Counted from the first letter of the stretch, positions 8,455 to 17,232 are shown. The stretch is 50,721 bases of DNA from an uncultured Persicobacter sp. (GCA_947498325.1 CANMKE010000036.1:1-50721), one strand, 5' to 3'. The notes: generated by a model not told the origin, from the sequence alone. Numbers and translations: made by a program.

Positions 8455-8845
8455 GAAATGTGTTTTCTTCCGAACTGATTTATCATACACAAGCCGATCA
8501 ATCCCGAAGAGGTTTAATCACAAATCGAATCTCCCTTAATTTAATGAACGGTATTTATGGAGGTAACTCCACCCTTTCAGGGTTGGTGGCGGGGGTACTA
8601 AATTTCGATGGGTTTCACCCATTGCTATGATATTGAATCCTTTGGGATTAATCCAATGAGCAAAGAACCTCACAAGAAAGCAGAGGTTATCAATCAATTG
8701 ATATTGAGCTTCTTCGATATTGATCCTTGAATAGAAATAAATCCACAGCAGTAAAAGTTTAACAATTACAACATAGCGTCAAAAGTAGGTCAAAAAAATC
8801 ATTCCCGTTCGGTTGATCCGTCACCAAAATATCAACAACATGAAA
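8455..8845 (+). repeat. RAYT-associated repeat, upstream copy (X1 + Y1)
   Basis: 8455-8566 (module X1) recurs at 9784-9897, and 8567-8845 (module Y1) recurs at 9501-9775 and in part at 9898-9978. X1 ends with codons for E-R-Y-L-W-R-stop (8546-8566), which are the last codons of the transposase at 9048-9500. Y1 contains several small hairpins: CACCCTTTCAGGGTTG, GATGGGTTTCACCCAT and AATCCTTTGGGATT. No coding potential is apparent. Confidence 0.8.
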
Positions 8846-8927
8846 TCAATATTTGATTGAGGAATAGGCATTTGCTCCGTTTTCGGACATAAAAGGTTAT
8901 CAATCCTGAAGGGATGCAATAACAAAA

Positions 8928-8983
8928 CGAGGGGTAAAACCCCTCGAACAGCCCACCTCCAACACCCTAACCCTGAAAGGGTT
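8928..8983 (+). repeat. REP-like hairpins just upstream of the RAYT
   Basis: Two perfect hairpins: CGAGGGG/CCCCTCG around TAAAA (8928-8946) and AACCCT/AGGGTT around GAA (8969-8983). Stem-loops of this size next to a Y1 transposase are typical of REP substrates of RAYT enzymes. Confidence 0.65.
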
Positions 8984-9047
8984 GAACCCTTCCTCAATTA
9001 GAACCTCATCCGTTTCTGTTTCGTTCGCTCTCAAAAAAACAAAAGAT

Positions 9048-9500
9048 ATGGGACAGTCATTGATGCAATTTTATGTTCACTTAACTTTTAGTACAAAAAA
9101 CAGAGCTGTGATGATCGGAGAGGAGATAGAAAACGAATTATTTGCGTATTTGGGTGGGGCATGCCATAATGCAAACTGCCCACCACTCGCCGTTGGTGGG
9201 TACCGTGATCATGTGCATATCCTTTGCAGGCTTGACAAAAACACCCTTATTCCCAATCTAATTAAAAAGCTAAAAGTCAGTTCGTCAATTTGGATCAAAA
9301 CCAAAACACCTGCCTCTGATCAATTTGCGTGGCAAGATGGTTATGGCGCTTTTTCGGTGAATCCATCGGAAGTGGATACCGTTGTGAGGTACATTCAAAA
9401 TCAAAAAGAACATCATCAAACAAGGAGTTTTCAGGATGAGTATTTGGCCTTTTTGAAAAAATATAAGGTAGAATATGATGAACGATACTTATGGAGGTAA
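9048..9500 (+). CDS. REP-associated tyrosine transposase (IS200-like Y1 family), intact
   Basis: A 150-aa single-strand DNA transposase of the HUH/Y1 superfamily. It opens MGQSLMQFYVHLTFSTKNR, the usual N-terminus of these proteins. The metal-binding HUH motif is HVH at residues 55-57 (RDHVHIL). The catalytic tyrosine is Y115 in RYIQNQKEHH. Start: a TTG 66 nt upstream keeps the frame open but lies inside a REP hairpin, so the ATG at 9048 is chosen. No accessory tnpB is present. It is flanked by multiple hairpin repeats, the arrangement known for RAYTs, which are thought to mobilise REP elements rather than themselves. A broken relative lies at 15098-15549. Confidence 0.92.
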   Translation: MGQSLMQFYVHLTFSTKNRAVMIGEEIENELFAYLGGACHNANCPPLAVGGYRDHVHILCRLDKNTLIPNLIKKLKVSSSIWIKTKTPASDQFAWQDGYGAFSVNPSEVDTVVRYIQNQKEHHQTRSFQDEYLAFLKKYKVEYDERYLWR

Positions 9501-9978
9501 TCCCACCCTTTCAGGGTTCGTGGCTGGGGTGTTAAATTTCGATGGGTTTCACCCATCGCTTTGATATTGAATCCCTTCGGGATTAATCGAGTAAGCAAAG
9601 AAACGAATCTCACAAGGAAGCAGAGGTTATCAATCAATTTGACATTGAGCTTCTTCGATATTGAATCTTGGATAGAAATAAATCCACAGCAGTCAAAGTT
9701 TAACAATTACAATATAGCATCAAAGGTAGGTCAAAAAAATCATTCCCGTTCGGTGATCCGTCACCAAGACATCATTTTTTTGGGGGAAATGTGTTTTCTT
9801 CCGAACTGATTTATCATACACAAGCCGATCAATCCCGAAGAGGTTTAATCACAAATCGAATCTCCCTTTATTTAATGAACGATACTTATGGAGGTAACCC
9901 CACCCTTTCAGGGTTGGTGGCGGGGGTGCTAAATTTCGATGGGTTTCACCCATCGCTATGATATTGAATCCTTTGGGG
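9501..9978 (+). repeat. RAYT-associated repeats, downstream copies (Y2, X2, partial Y3)
   Basis: Y2 (9501-9775) begins directly at the transposase stop codon and matches 8567-8845. X2 (9784-9897) matches 8455-8566 and ends with another E-R-Y-L-W-R-stop coding tail (9877-9897). A truncated Y3 then runs to 9978, where it meets the ilvE terminator. Internal hairpins include GATGGGTTTCACCCATC and AATCCCTTCGGGATT. Confidence 0.8.
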
Positions 9979-9993
9979 ATTGGTTTTTTTCAC

Positions 9994-10019
9994 AAAAAAA
10001 GCCAGCGCATGCGCTGGCT
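9994..10019 (-). terminator. Rho-independent terminator of ilvE
   Basis: Perfect palindrome AGCCAGCGCATGCGCTGGCT (10000-10019), followed on the minus strand by seven T. It lies 31 nt after the ilvE stop. Confidence 0.88.
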
Positions 10020-10050
10020 CTACAATTATAATATTTTACGGTGAACCGGA

Positions 10051-11112
10051 TTAAACCTTCTCAATCCAACCGTGTGTATCTTCTTGTTTTCCGTAACGGA
10101 TCGACTCAAAATAGGAGGCAATTTTTTGTGACAACTCACGGTTTTCCATATCCAATTCAAAATCCTCGCCTCGGAAACCAATGCGACAAATTGAACTTAC
10201 GGTTACGGCTGTTCCCACACCAAAAACTTCTTGTAATTTACCCGCACGATGTGCTTCGATCACGGTTTCTACTGCCAAACGGCCAACGTGAACTTTCACA
10301 CCCCACTCTTCGGCCACCTGTAAAACAGAGGCGCGGGTAATCCCCGGAAGGATCGTTCCTGAAAGTGCTGGAGAATATAATTCGCCATCAATCACAAACA
10401 TCAGGTTCATCGTTCCCGCTTCTTCAATGTATTTGTGCTCAATAGAATCTGTCCAAATCAGCTGATCGTAGCCTTGCTGCTGCGCCAAACGTGCTGGGTA
10501 AAGCGAGCCTGCATAGTTACCTGCCGCCTTGGCTTCTCCTGTTCCACCAGAAGCCGCACGAGAGTATTCTTCCTCCACTTTTACGCTTACTGGCTGTGAA
10601 TAATATGCCCCTACAGGACAACAGAAGATCATGAAACGATACTTTTCCGATGGTTTCAATCCTACGTACTCATCCATTGCAAACATATAAGGACGAATAT
10701 AAAGGGCGGTACCCTCCAAGTTCGGCACCCAGTCGCCGTCGATTTCAAGCAAACGTTTCAAACCGCTCAAGAAGATTTCTTCAGGGATTGAAGGCATACA
10801 CATACGTTCTGCGGAACGATTTAAGCGCTTGGCATTTTCTTCCGGACGGAACATCAATACATTACCATCAGCATCTTTGAAGGCTTTCATTCCCTCAAAA
10901 ATTGACTGCCCGTAATGCAGGGCCATGTTTGCAGGGCTCAACGACATATTTCCGTAAGCTTCAATGCGCAAATCTGTCCATTGTCCATCGACATAATCTG
11001 CGACAAACATATGGTCCGTATATACTCGCCCAAAAGGGATGTTATTAAAATCAACTTGTGGGAGGTTACTTTCCGCCACGAGGTTTTCTGAAATTGAGAG
11101 CGTCTCTGCCAT
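10051..11112 (-). CDS. ilvE: Branched-chain amino acid aminotransferase
   Basis: Class IV PLP aminotransferase (353 aa) that interconverts valine, leucine and isoleucine with their 2-oxo acids using 2-oxoglutarate/glutamate. Family features: HYGQSIFEGMKAF near residues 66-78, RPEENAKR, the PLP-binding lysine at about residue 195 in GGTGEAKAAGNYAGS, and the substrate-site segment EEAGTMNLMFV. The length and motifs match the long (BCAT II) form. A TTG two codons upstream is possible, but the ATG at 11112 is preferred. It stands alone with its own terminator, separated from the RAYT repeat region by about 70 nt. Confidence 0.95.
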   Translation of the reverse strand: MAETLSISENLVAESNLPQVDFNNIPFGRVYTDHMFVADYVDGQWTDLRIEAYGNMSLSPANMALHYGQSIFEGMKAFKDADGNVLMFRPEENAKRLNRSAERMCMPSIPEEIFLSGLKRLLEIDGDWVPNLEGTALYIRPYMFAMDEYVGLKPSEKYRFMIFCCPVGAYYSQPVSVKVEEEYSRAASGGTGEAKAAGNYAGSLYPARLAQQQGYDQLIWTDSIEHKYIEEAGTMNLMFVIDGELYSPALSGTILPGITRASVLQVAEEWGVKVHVGRLAVETVIEAHRAGKLQEVFGVGTAVTVSSICRIGFRGEDFELDMENRELSQKIASYFESIRYGKQEDTHGWIEKV

Positions 11113-11278
11113 ATTCAAAAGGTAATATTTACTGATATCTTAAATTGATGTTCTTATGGAAACCAACAATTGCCGAAAGATAAGCAATTGATCCCACAAA
11201 AACTTTGTCCTGTTCATTTCAAAACTAAAAAGCCTGATTTAGTCGGTATTTCATTGACTGATCACCAAAAGAGGGCTT

Positions 11279-11824
11279 TTACTTTTTAGGCACCCACGGA
11301 ATTTCTTCCAGCTTGAGTTCATAAATGACCATCCGCGCCAATACAAAAAGGTAGTCTGACAAACGGTTCAGGTACTTCACGACCAAGTCTGGAACTTCAC
11401 TTTCCTCCGACACTTTAATCACATTGCGCTCAGCACGACGGCAAACGCAACGTGCAATATGACAGAATGATGAGGTTTCGTGGCCACCAGGCAAAACAAA
11501 AGACCGCATTGGTGGCACCGTCTCCTGCATTTTGTCTATGGCTTTTTCAAGTATGGTGATGTCTTCTTCATGCAGCTCTGGCAATGCGAATTTCACCTCG
11601 CCATCTTTGGCCAAATGCGAACCAATGGTAAAAAGTCTGTCTTGAATATCCTGCAACAGCGCTCGGCGCTCCTGATCTGTTGAACGGTCACGGATCAAAC
11701 CGATGTAACTGTTGAGTTCATCTGTGGTTCCGTAAGCATCGAGTCGGATATGCGACTTGGAAACTCGCTTTCCATTCACAAGGGCGGTGGTTCCTTTATC
11801 GCCAGTTTTGGTATATACTTTCAT
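11279..11824 (-). CDS. Cob(I)alamin adenosyltransferase (PduO type)
   Basis: A 181-aa ATP:corrinoid adenosyltransferase that attaches the adenosyl group of ATP to cob(I)alamin, forming coenzyme B12. Visible features: the ATP-binding N-terminus YTKTGDKGTTALVNGKR, a GTTDELNSYIGL segment, and the C-terminal helix with RRAERN followed by YLNRLSDYLFVLAR, typical of the PduO/MMAB fold. It indicates that the organism uses adenosylcobalamin, which fits the cobalamin riboswitch near the end of the window. ATG start at 11824. Confidence 0.95.
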   Translation of the reverse strand: MKVYTKTGDKGTTALVNGKRVSKSHIRLDAYGTTDELNSYIGLIRDRSTDQERRALLQDIQDRLFTIGSHLAKDGEVKFALPELHEEDITILEKAIDKMQETVPPMRSFVLPGGHETSSFCHIARCVCRRAERNVIKVSEESEVPDLVVKYLNRLSDYLFVLARMVIYELKLEEIPWVPKK

Positions 11825-11892
11825 AGCTTTAGATTAAAGTCATAAATTAGCATTTCTTTCTTTGATCGACAATCGAGTTTCCTCTAAAAAAT

Positions 11893-11920
11893 AAAAAAAG
11901 CCATCCTTTCGAATAGCTTT
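11893..11920 (-). terminator. Terminator of the lipoprotein-msrB unit
   Basis: Minus-strand AAAGCTATTC-GAAA-GGATGGCTTT (11920-11897) forms a 10-bp stem with two G-U pairs and a GAAA tetraloop, followed by a T run. It lies about 90 nt after the msrB stop. Confidence 0.8.
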
Positions 11921-11948
11921 CCTTGTCTGATATTTTTTCCTACGGTCC

Positions 11949-11972
11949 GAACGTTGCATGCAACGTGCCTAC
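11949..11972 (+). repeat. Dispersed palindrome, copy D
   Basis: GAACGTTGCATGCAACGTGC followed by CTAC. ACGTTGCATGCAACGT is a perfect 16-bp palindrome. It lies between msrB and its terminator. Same family as 6686, 7030, 7172 and 44174. Confidence 0.65.
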
Positions 11973-12009
11973 GAAAGTGTTTCCCTATCGCCTGAGGTAT
12001 TTTGTCAAA

Positions 12010-12477
12010 TCAATCTTCTTTCTTTATCGGCTTAAAATCCAAGGCGACAGAATTCATGCAATACCGCAGGCCTGTTGGTGGCGGACCATCATTAAATACG
12101 TGCCCAAGGTGGCTATCACAGTTTGAGCAGGTAATTTCGGTGCGCACCATTCCATGACTGCGATCCACTGTTTCTGTTACAGCCTTCTCCCCAATGGTTT
12201 TGAAGAAGCTCGGCCATCCACAGTGGCTGGCAAATTTGGCATCTGACAAAAACAGATCCTGCCCACAGGCCTTACAACTGTACAAACCGACTTCGTAGAA
12301 ATCATCAAATTTCCCCGTGAAAGCACGCTCGGTTCCTTTCTGCCTGAGTACCCGGTATTCTTCTGGGCTCAGTTTTTCTTTCCAGTAAGCTTCATCCTTT
12401 TCTTTCATCTCAGTAGATTTTTGTGCCATCGTCGGGATGCTGATCAACAACAAACCCAAAATCAGTAAATATTTCAT
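12010..12477 (-). CDS. msrB: Exported peptide-methionine (R)-S-oxide reductase
   Basis: A 155-aa MsrB that reduces methionine-R-sulfoxide in proteins. A signal peptide ([19 protein letters not shown]) predicts export, so it probably repairs periplasmic proteins. Structural zinc is held by CKAC (C68, C71) and CSNC (C117, C120). The catalytic cysteine is C140 in [13 protein letters not shown] and the [11 protein letters not shown] loop are also family hallmarks. It lies 30 nt downstream of the lipoprotein at 12508-13197 and probably shares its transcript, ending at the terminator near 11893. Confidence 0.95.
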   Translation of the reverse strand: MKYLLILGLLLISIPTMAQKSTEMKEKDEAYWKEKLSPEEYRVLRQKGTERAFTGKFDDFYEVGLYSCKACGQDLFLSDAKFASHCGWPSFFKTIGEKAVTETVDRSHGMVRTEITCSNCDSHLGHVFNDGPPPTGLRYCMNSVALDFKPIKKED

Positions 12478-12507
12478 CGCCTAAAATTAAATGTTCGGCG
12501 AATCCGT

Positions 12508-13197
12508 TTAGTTACTCGCCTTAATATCGTTTAGTGTGAAACTCGGTGTGAAGACATGATTACTTTCATTAAGTGCCCTGTCCTGAATCCATAATTCCAA
12601 CCGAATGGAATCTTTGCTAAATTGCCGAATCCCAGAGGAGACAATGCCATACTTAAGCTCGCCTTGCAACGGACGCTCACGATCAGTGGTATTCAATATT
12701 GGAAAGCGGCCATCGAGCGGCACACCTGTTACCTCAAGAAAGTTATACTCCTCATATTGTGCCCCTTCCACGCCTGCATCTTTGTGGTACCAGCGAACAA
12801 AATAGTTATAATGGTTCGGGTTCAGTTCAATCCTTAAAGTATCTGCCTGAAAATCCGTCTCACTCTCTGATGTACGTATTTCCCACTTGATACCATTATT
12901 TTTGGTGGTAAAAATAGGGTCTTCGGGACGACGATTCGCATAAGTTATTGGTTGGCCGTTGGCGCCAAGCACGAAATCCCGACGGTTATAAGGTGGAACG
13001 GTATCGATGGGAGCGAGCCCCAAATCGCCATTACCATCCTGAAAAGCAAGGACTAAATTGAGGGAATCACGGCGGGAATCCGTCTCCCAGTACTTCACCG
13101 ACAGGAAACCTATTTCTGGCTGATGAGGTAATTCTGGCGGCGCATGGCATGCACCTAAAACAACAGCGATTAGTAATGGGAAGAAAAATTTGCTCAT
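12508..13197 (-). CDS. Hypothetical lipoprotein upstream of msrB
   Basis: A 229-aa protein with a lipobox signal (VVLGAC). After the anchor it has a beta-rich domain including YWETDSRRDSLNLVL and AFQDGNGDLGL. The Asp/Asn/Gly-rich turn could bind calcium, but the family function is unknown to me. Similar single-domain lipoproteins occur in other Bacteroidota. The close coupling to exported msrB suggests an envelope role. ATG start at 13197. Confidence 0.8.
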   Translation of the reverse strand: MSKFFFPLLIAVVLGACHAPPELPHQPEIGFLSVKYWETDSRRDSLNLVLAFQDGNGDLGLAPIDTVPPYNRRDFVLGANGQPITYANRRPEDPIFTTKNNGIKWEIRTSESETDFQADTLRIELNPNHYNYFVRWYHKDAGVEGAQYEEYNFLEVTGVPLDGRFPILNTTDRERPLQGELKYGIVSSGIRQFSKDSIRLELWIQDRALNESNHVFTPSFTLNDIKASN

Positions 13198-13345
13198 GCT
13201 TTGTTATTCTATTGAGGTGATGGGGTGTAACAAAAGGTACGAAAAAATAAGATCAGGGATATGAAAAATACCTGAAGCGATACATTTTTGTGCCATACCG
13301 CAGCTTGGGCAAAATACTATATATAAATCAGAATAAAAAGGCCAT

Positions 13346-13379
13346 AAAAAAAAGCAGTGTCCTTGCCGAGACACTGCTT
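13346..13379 (-). terminator. Terminator of the IMPDH/GMPR gene
   Basis: AAGCAGTGTC/GACACTGCTT hairpin (13352-13379), followed on the minus strand by eight T. It lies 30 nt after the stop codon at 13409. Confidence 0.9.
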
Positions 13380-13408
13380 ACTACCTAAAGTTATGATTCC
13401 GCCGCAGC

Positions 13409-14446
13409 TTAAATTTTATTCACTCCGTGCGCAATACTTTCTTTCATTCCCTGCGTAGAAATTTCAACGAATTCCACGTTACCTTTCATGGCAGCGATGT
13501 TATTTGTACCATTATAAGTCATGCCTGATGCCAATCCACCAAGGTATTTTTTGATGATCGGCTCCACAGGTCCTTTATAATCAACCAATGTTTTCTCTCC
13601 TTCAACAGAAACAACTTCCATTGATTTCACATTGTCTTTCTTCAATTTCTGAATTGCCGCATCAAAAGAGGCCATTCCACGGTAGGTCTTATATTTTTTA
13701 CCGTCCATAGAAACAACTTCTCCAGGAGTTTCATCTGTACCAGAAACAATAGAACCAACCATTACATTGTCAGCCCCTGCGCCAATCGCTTTCACCACGT
13801 CGCCAGGAACCTTGATGCCTCCGTCGCCACAGATCGGCACTTTTCCTGCCACTGCCTGATATACATTATCAATCGCAGAAAGCTGAGGCACGCCACAACC
13901 TGTCATGATACGGGTGGTACACATAGACCCCGGTCCAATGCCCACTTTAAGGCCATCAGCACCCCATTCCATAAAATCCAATGCAGCTGCCGCGGTAGCA
14001 ATATTCCCTACCATCACATCAATCTGCGGATAATTTTTCTTGATAAACACCAAAGTGTCTTTGGCCATTTCTGAGTGCCCATGGGCAATGTCCAAAACAA
14101 TAATATCTACTTTGGCTTCACTCAAGGCAGCCAATCGATCTTCATAATCTTTAATACCCAAAGCGGCAGCACAAAGCAGACCTTCCGCCTTTACTTTGGT
14201 CACCTCAGCGGCTTGCTCTTCGATGGTCAAGAATCGGTGTAGCACACCCAAACCGCCCAATTTACCGACAGCAATACACATATCAGCTTCACAAACGGTA
14301 TCCATATTGGCGATCAAAATCGGAATATCAATCGAATGATTTTTGGTTACACGCGTACGGAATGAAACATCACGACGAGATTTAATCGTGTTGTATTTAG
14401 GGACAATCAATACGTCGTCGAAGCTGTATGCTTTTTTGATATTCAT
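13409..14446 (-). CDS. IMP dehydrogenase / GMP reductase family protein, probably GMP reductase
   Basis: A 345-aa TIM-barrel purine nucleotide oxidoreductase. The catalytic cysteine is C176 in [11 protein letters not shown]. The phosphate-binding loop ([10 protein letters not shown]) and [16 protein letters not shown] are clear. The length matches GMP reductase, and the two CBS domains normal in bacterial IMP dehydrogenase are absent. The flap reads [13 protein letters not shown], closer to GMP reductase (EGKT-V-YKG) than to IMPDH, which carries the Arg-Tyr dyad. However, YRGMAS and LGGLASGM are IMPDH-like, so the two activities (IMP to XMP, or GMP to IMP) cannot be separated with certainty. 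It is monocistronic with a strong terminator. Confidence 0.85.
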   Translation of the reverse strand: MNIKKAYSFDDVLIVPKYNTIKSRRDVSFRTRVTKNHSIDIPILIANMDTVCEADMCIAVGKLGGLGVLHRFLTIEEQAAEVTKVKAEGLLCAAALGIKDYEDRLAALSEAKVDIIVLDIAHGHSEMAKDTLVFIKKNYPQIDVMVGNIATAAAALDFMEWGADGLKVGIGPGSMCTTRIMTGCGVPQLSAIDNVYQAVAGKVPICGDGGIKVPGDVVKAIGAGADNVMVGSIVSGTDETPGEVVSMDGKKYKTYRGMASFDAAIQKLKKDNVKSMEVVSVEGEKTLVDYKGPVEPIIKKYLGGLASGMTYNGTNNIAAMKGNVEFVEISTQGMKESIAHGVNKI

Positions 14447-14681
14447 ATTATTTATATTTAGCCTAAAAACTAACGCACAAAAAAAAGCCTGATAAATATC
14501 TAATTATCAGCGCTGCGTAGGTGTGGAAGTGATCAGGAATTACGAAAACACTTTTTCCGTGTTTAAATATCCGACAATTTAATTGTAAAACAATAGCGGG
14601 GGTAAATTTTATTTGGGACGATGTTTATTTTATGAGATTTAGATAAAATTAAACTTGTTTAATGATAATTTATGGGCTGAT

Positions 14682-14995
14682 TTTCTACGGATTGAAATCC
14701 GCAGCTTTTGCGAAATGTACCTTCGGCACACCTGCCCTGAAAAGGGCATCTCGAAATAGACGCGGAATTTATTCCGTGGTAATACAAACCCCGATATTTT
14801 TCCTCGGATCAATTTCTACGGATTGAAATCCGCAGCTTTTGCGAAATGTACCTTCGGCACACCTGCCCTGAAAAGGACATCCCGAAATAGACGCGGAATT
14901 TATTCCGTGGTAATACAAACCCCGATATTTTTCCTCGGATCAATTTCTACGGATTGAAATCCGCAGCTTTTGCGAAATGTACCTTCGGCACATTT
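14682..14995 (+). repeat. Tandem 131-bp repeats upstream of the broken RAYT
   Basis: Units begin at 14682, 14813 and 14944 (the last truncated near 14995) with exact 131-bp spacing and almost identical sequence. Each full unit carries three hairpins: CGGATTGAAATCCG, GCCCTGAAAAGGGC and CGGAATTTATTCCG. A related but diverged unit follows the transposase at 15553-15668. The rest of the 14447-15097 gap shows nothing nameable. Confidence 0.88.
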
Positions 14996-15097
14996 GTCAT
15001 AAAAAGTACCTCAAAAAAATTCAGGTAGCATCTGTTTATACCGAAAATCATATCTCTCGTAAGTGCAAAAAACTTAACATTCATTAAATAGAGTAAG

Positions 15098-15549
15098 ATG
15101 GGTTCATCTTTGGTTCAAAACTACCTGCACATTACCTTCTCAACAAAAAATCGAGTTCCACTCATTCTACCCGCAATAGCGAACCGCTTGTTTGCCTACC
15201 TGACAACCCTTTGCAAAGATATGAACTGCCATCCAATAATAGTTGGTGGATATCTCGATCACGTTCACCTACTATGCATGCTCAACAAAAATATTACATT
15301 AGTCGACTTGGTAAAAAAATAAAAGCCTGCTCCTCTATTTGGATGAAAGAGCAAGATCATGCCCTTAAACCATTCTATTGGCAAGCGGGTTACGGGGCTT
15401 TTTCGGTGAACCCAACACAGGTAGATGCAGTTACTGAAAACATTAAAAATCAGAAAATACACCACCAAACAAAGGGCTATAAAGAGGAGTATTTGGCATT
15501 CTTAAATAAATATCAACAAGCATACGACGAGCGTTATTTATGGGAATGA
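15098..15549 (+). pseudogene. Degenerate RAYT (Y1 transposase), frameshifted and lacking the catalytic Tyr
   Basis: Homologous along its whole length to the intact RAYT at 9048-9500, from MGSSLVQNYLHITFSTKNR to ERYLWE. The HUH motif is kept (LDHVHLL). Two defects are visible. First, at about 15312 a run of seven A stands where eight are needed, so the frame stops after VDLVKK and the rest (KACSSIW onward) is in another frame. Second, the position of the catalytic tyrosine (RYIQNQK in the intact copy) reads ENIKNQK, so Tyr is replaced by Asn. Slippage on A7 could restore the frame, but the lost tyrosine argues that the enzyme is dead. Confidence 0.9.
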
Positions 15550-15552
15550 TCA

Positions 15553-15668
15553 TTTTTTCTTCGGAGTACAATCCGCAACATTTGCAAAATGTAACTTCGA
15601 CACACCTGCCCTGAAAAGGGCATCTCGAAATAGACGCGGAAATTATTCCGTGGTACTTATTCCGCGGC
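15553..15668 (+). repeat. Diverged copy of the 131-bp repeat downstream of the RAYT pseudogene
   Basis: Starts three nt after the pseudogene stop. It shares CACACCTGCCCTGAAAAGGG and TCTCGAAATAGACGCGGAA with the tandem units at 14682, with mismatches and a changed first hairpin. Confidence 0.75.
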
Positions 15669-15681
15669 AATCCTTATAAAC

Positions 15682-15711
15682 AAAAAAAGCCCCGAGTTAT
15701 CCCCGAGGCTT
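15682..15711 (-). terminator. Terminator of the POT transporter gene
   Basis: Minus-strand AGCCTCGGG...CTCGGGGCT stem (15711-15689), followed by seven T (15688-15682), 28 nt after the stop at 15739. Confidence 0.85.
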
Positions 15712-15738
15712 TCGATATTTTCAAGAAGGTAATTCCAA

Positions 15739-17232
15739 TTAGTGGATACCCTTCATCATTTTGTTCATAAATGGTGACAATGCCAACAAGACCACTGCTG
15801 CGATCACGGCTTCCACTCCGATGAAGTAGAACAATGGCAAGTCGTAAGAAGCTACGATAGACTTCATAGATGCTGCAAGGTAGTTACCCAGTGCGATCGA
15901 CCCCATCCATAGTCCCATCATGACAGAAACAATCTTAGGAGGTGACAATTTGGTGATCATTGACAAACCGATTGGTGACAAACAAAGCTCACCCCAAGTG
16001 TGGATCAAGTAAACCAACACCAACCATAATGGAGAAACTTTAATCGTTCCACCCGCTGTTGCGGCATCTGCCTGTGCCATTACAAAGAAACCAGCACCCA
16101 ACAATAAGATCCCCAATGCAAACTTTACAGGAGTTCTTGGATTGATTCCTTTCTTTCCTAATTTGGCCCAGATAACGGTAAAGATTGGCGCAAAGATAAA
16201 GATCGCAATTGCATTAACTGACTGGAAATAGGAAGCTGGAATTTCCCAACCGAAAACCAAACGGTCGGTCATATCGCGGGCAAACAAGTTGAAAGTACCC
16301 CCCGCCTGCTCAAATCCTGACCAGAAAACGATGTTAAAAATCGTCAGCAAGAAGATCACACCAACACGACTCCACTCTGTTTTTCCTTCCGTATTTTTGA
16401 AAATCGTAAACAACAAATAAGCAGATCCACCTACTGCTACAGCCACTAAAATGATGTCTTGGATATCACCATCAATAGCCGTCCATCCGAACATAAAACC
16501 AACAGCCAAGGCAATGGTTCCAACAGCATAAATGATCACGTCCATCCAGTCTTTTGCTGCAATACGCAAAGCATCGATTTTCGCTTTTGGTGGCATCCCT
16601 ACAAAGCCCAATGTTTCGGCTCTCCAATAGAACCAAGCAGTACCAAGTAACATACCGATACCTGCCGACATAAATCCATAATACCAGGCAACACTTTCAG
16701 CCAAAGAACCTGCAACCAATGGCGCAAAGAAGGCTCCAGCGTTAATTCCCATATAGAAAAGGGTGAAAGCACCATCACGGCGATCATCTTTTGCATCATA
16801 CAAACCACCTACCATTGTTGAGATATTTGGCTTGAAGAAACCATTACCCAAAATCAAGATGGCCAACCCCAGGTTAAACATAAACTGGTGATGTGCAGTA
16901 GGATCGTTACCGTGCATTGCCGAATAGGTCAGTACAAACTGACCAATCGCCATGGTAATTCCACCAATATAAATCGTTTTTCGTTGTCCTAATACTTTGT
17001 CAGCCAAGATTCCCCCAATGATAGGAGTTACATAAACCAAACCAGTAAAAATACCATAAATATCTAACGCATGCGCCTCTGTGTAGCCGAAACCACCTTT
17101 AACCAACTCGGCAGTCAAAAAGAGCGTAAGGATGGCGCGCATACCGTAATATGAAAAACGCTCCCAAAACTCCGTAGCGAACAGCGTAGACAACCCCATT
17201 GGGTGCCCAAAAAAGCTCGTGTCTTGTTTCAT
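15739..17232 (-). CDS. Proton-dependent oligopeptide transporter (POT/PTR2 family)
   Basis: A 497-aa inner-membrane symporter that imports di- and tripeptides with protons. The POT signature ExxERFxYYG is present at residues 21-30 (EFWERFSYYG), followed by about 12-14 hydrophobic helices. The N-terminal FGHPMGLSTLFATEFWERF and the late GELCLSPIGLSMITKLSP segment (with the conserved Glu) are typical of DtpT-like members. ATG start at 17232. It is monocistronic: a RAYT remnant lies downstream, and upstream is a 417-nt gap (17233-17649) in which I see only AT-rich divergent promoter space. Confidence 0.95.
   Translation of the reverse strand: MKQDTSFFGHPMGLSTLFATEFWERFSYYGMRAILTLFLTAELVKGGFGYTEAHALDIYGIFTGLVYVTPIIGGILADKVLGQRKTIYIGGITMAIGQFVLTYSAMHGNDPTAHHQFMFNLGLAILILGNGFFKPNISTMVGGLYDAKDDRRDGAFTLFYMGINAGAFFAPLVAGSLAESVAWYYGFMSAGIGMLLGTAWFYWRAETLGFVGMPPKAKIDALRIAAKDWMDVIIYAVGTIALAVGFMFGWTAIDGDIQDIILVAVAVGGSAYLLFTIFKNTEGKTEWSRVGVIFLLTIFNIVFWSGFEQAGGTFNLFARDMTDRLVFGWEIPASYFQSVNAIAIFIFAPIFTVIWAKLGKKGINPRTPVKFALGILLLGAGFFVMAQADAATAGGTIKVSPLWLVLVYLIHTWGELCLSPIGLSMITKLSPPKIVSVMMGLWMGSIALGNYLAASMKSIVASYDLPLFYFIGVEAVIAAVVLLALSPFMNKMMKGIH

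Noticed and set aside
8982-9047. N-terminal extension of the intact RAYT from a TTG at 8982
   Set aside because: The TTG lies inside a REP hairpin, and the ATG at 9048 gives the standard MGQSL start shared with the second copy.
9431-9809. Small reading frames over the RAYT 3' end and Y2 repeat
   Set aside because: They overlap the transposase gene or consist of repeat sequence; the same frames are interrupted in the other repeat copies.
14447-14680. Regulatory purine-sensing leader upstream of the IMPDH/GMPR gene
   Set aside because: A small hairpin near 14488-14510 exists, but the conserved purine riboswitch core is absent.
14682-15668. CRISPR array
   Set aside because: The repeats are 131 bp, contiguous without unique spacers, contain several hairpins, and no cas gene is present.
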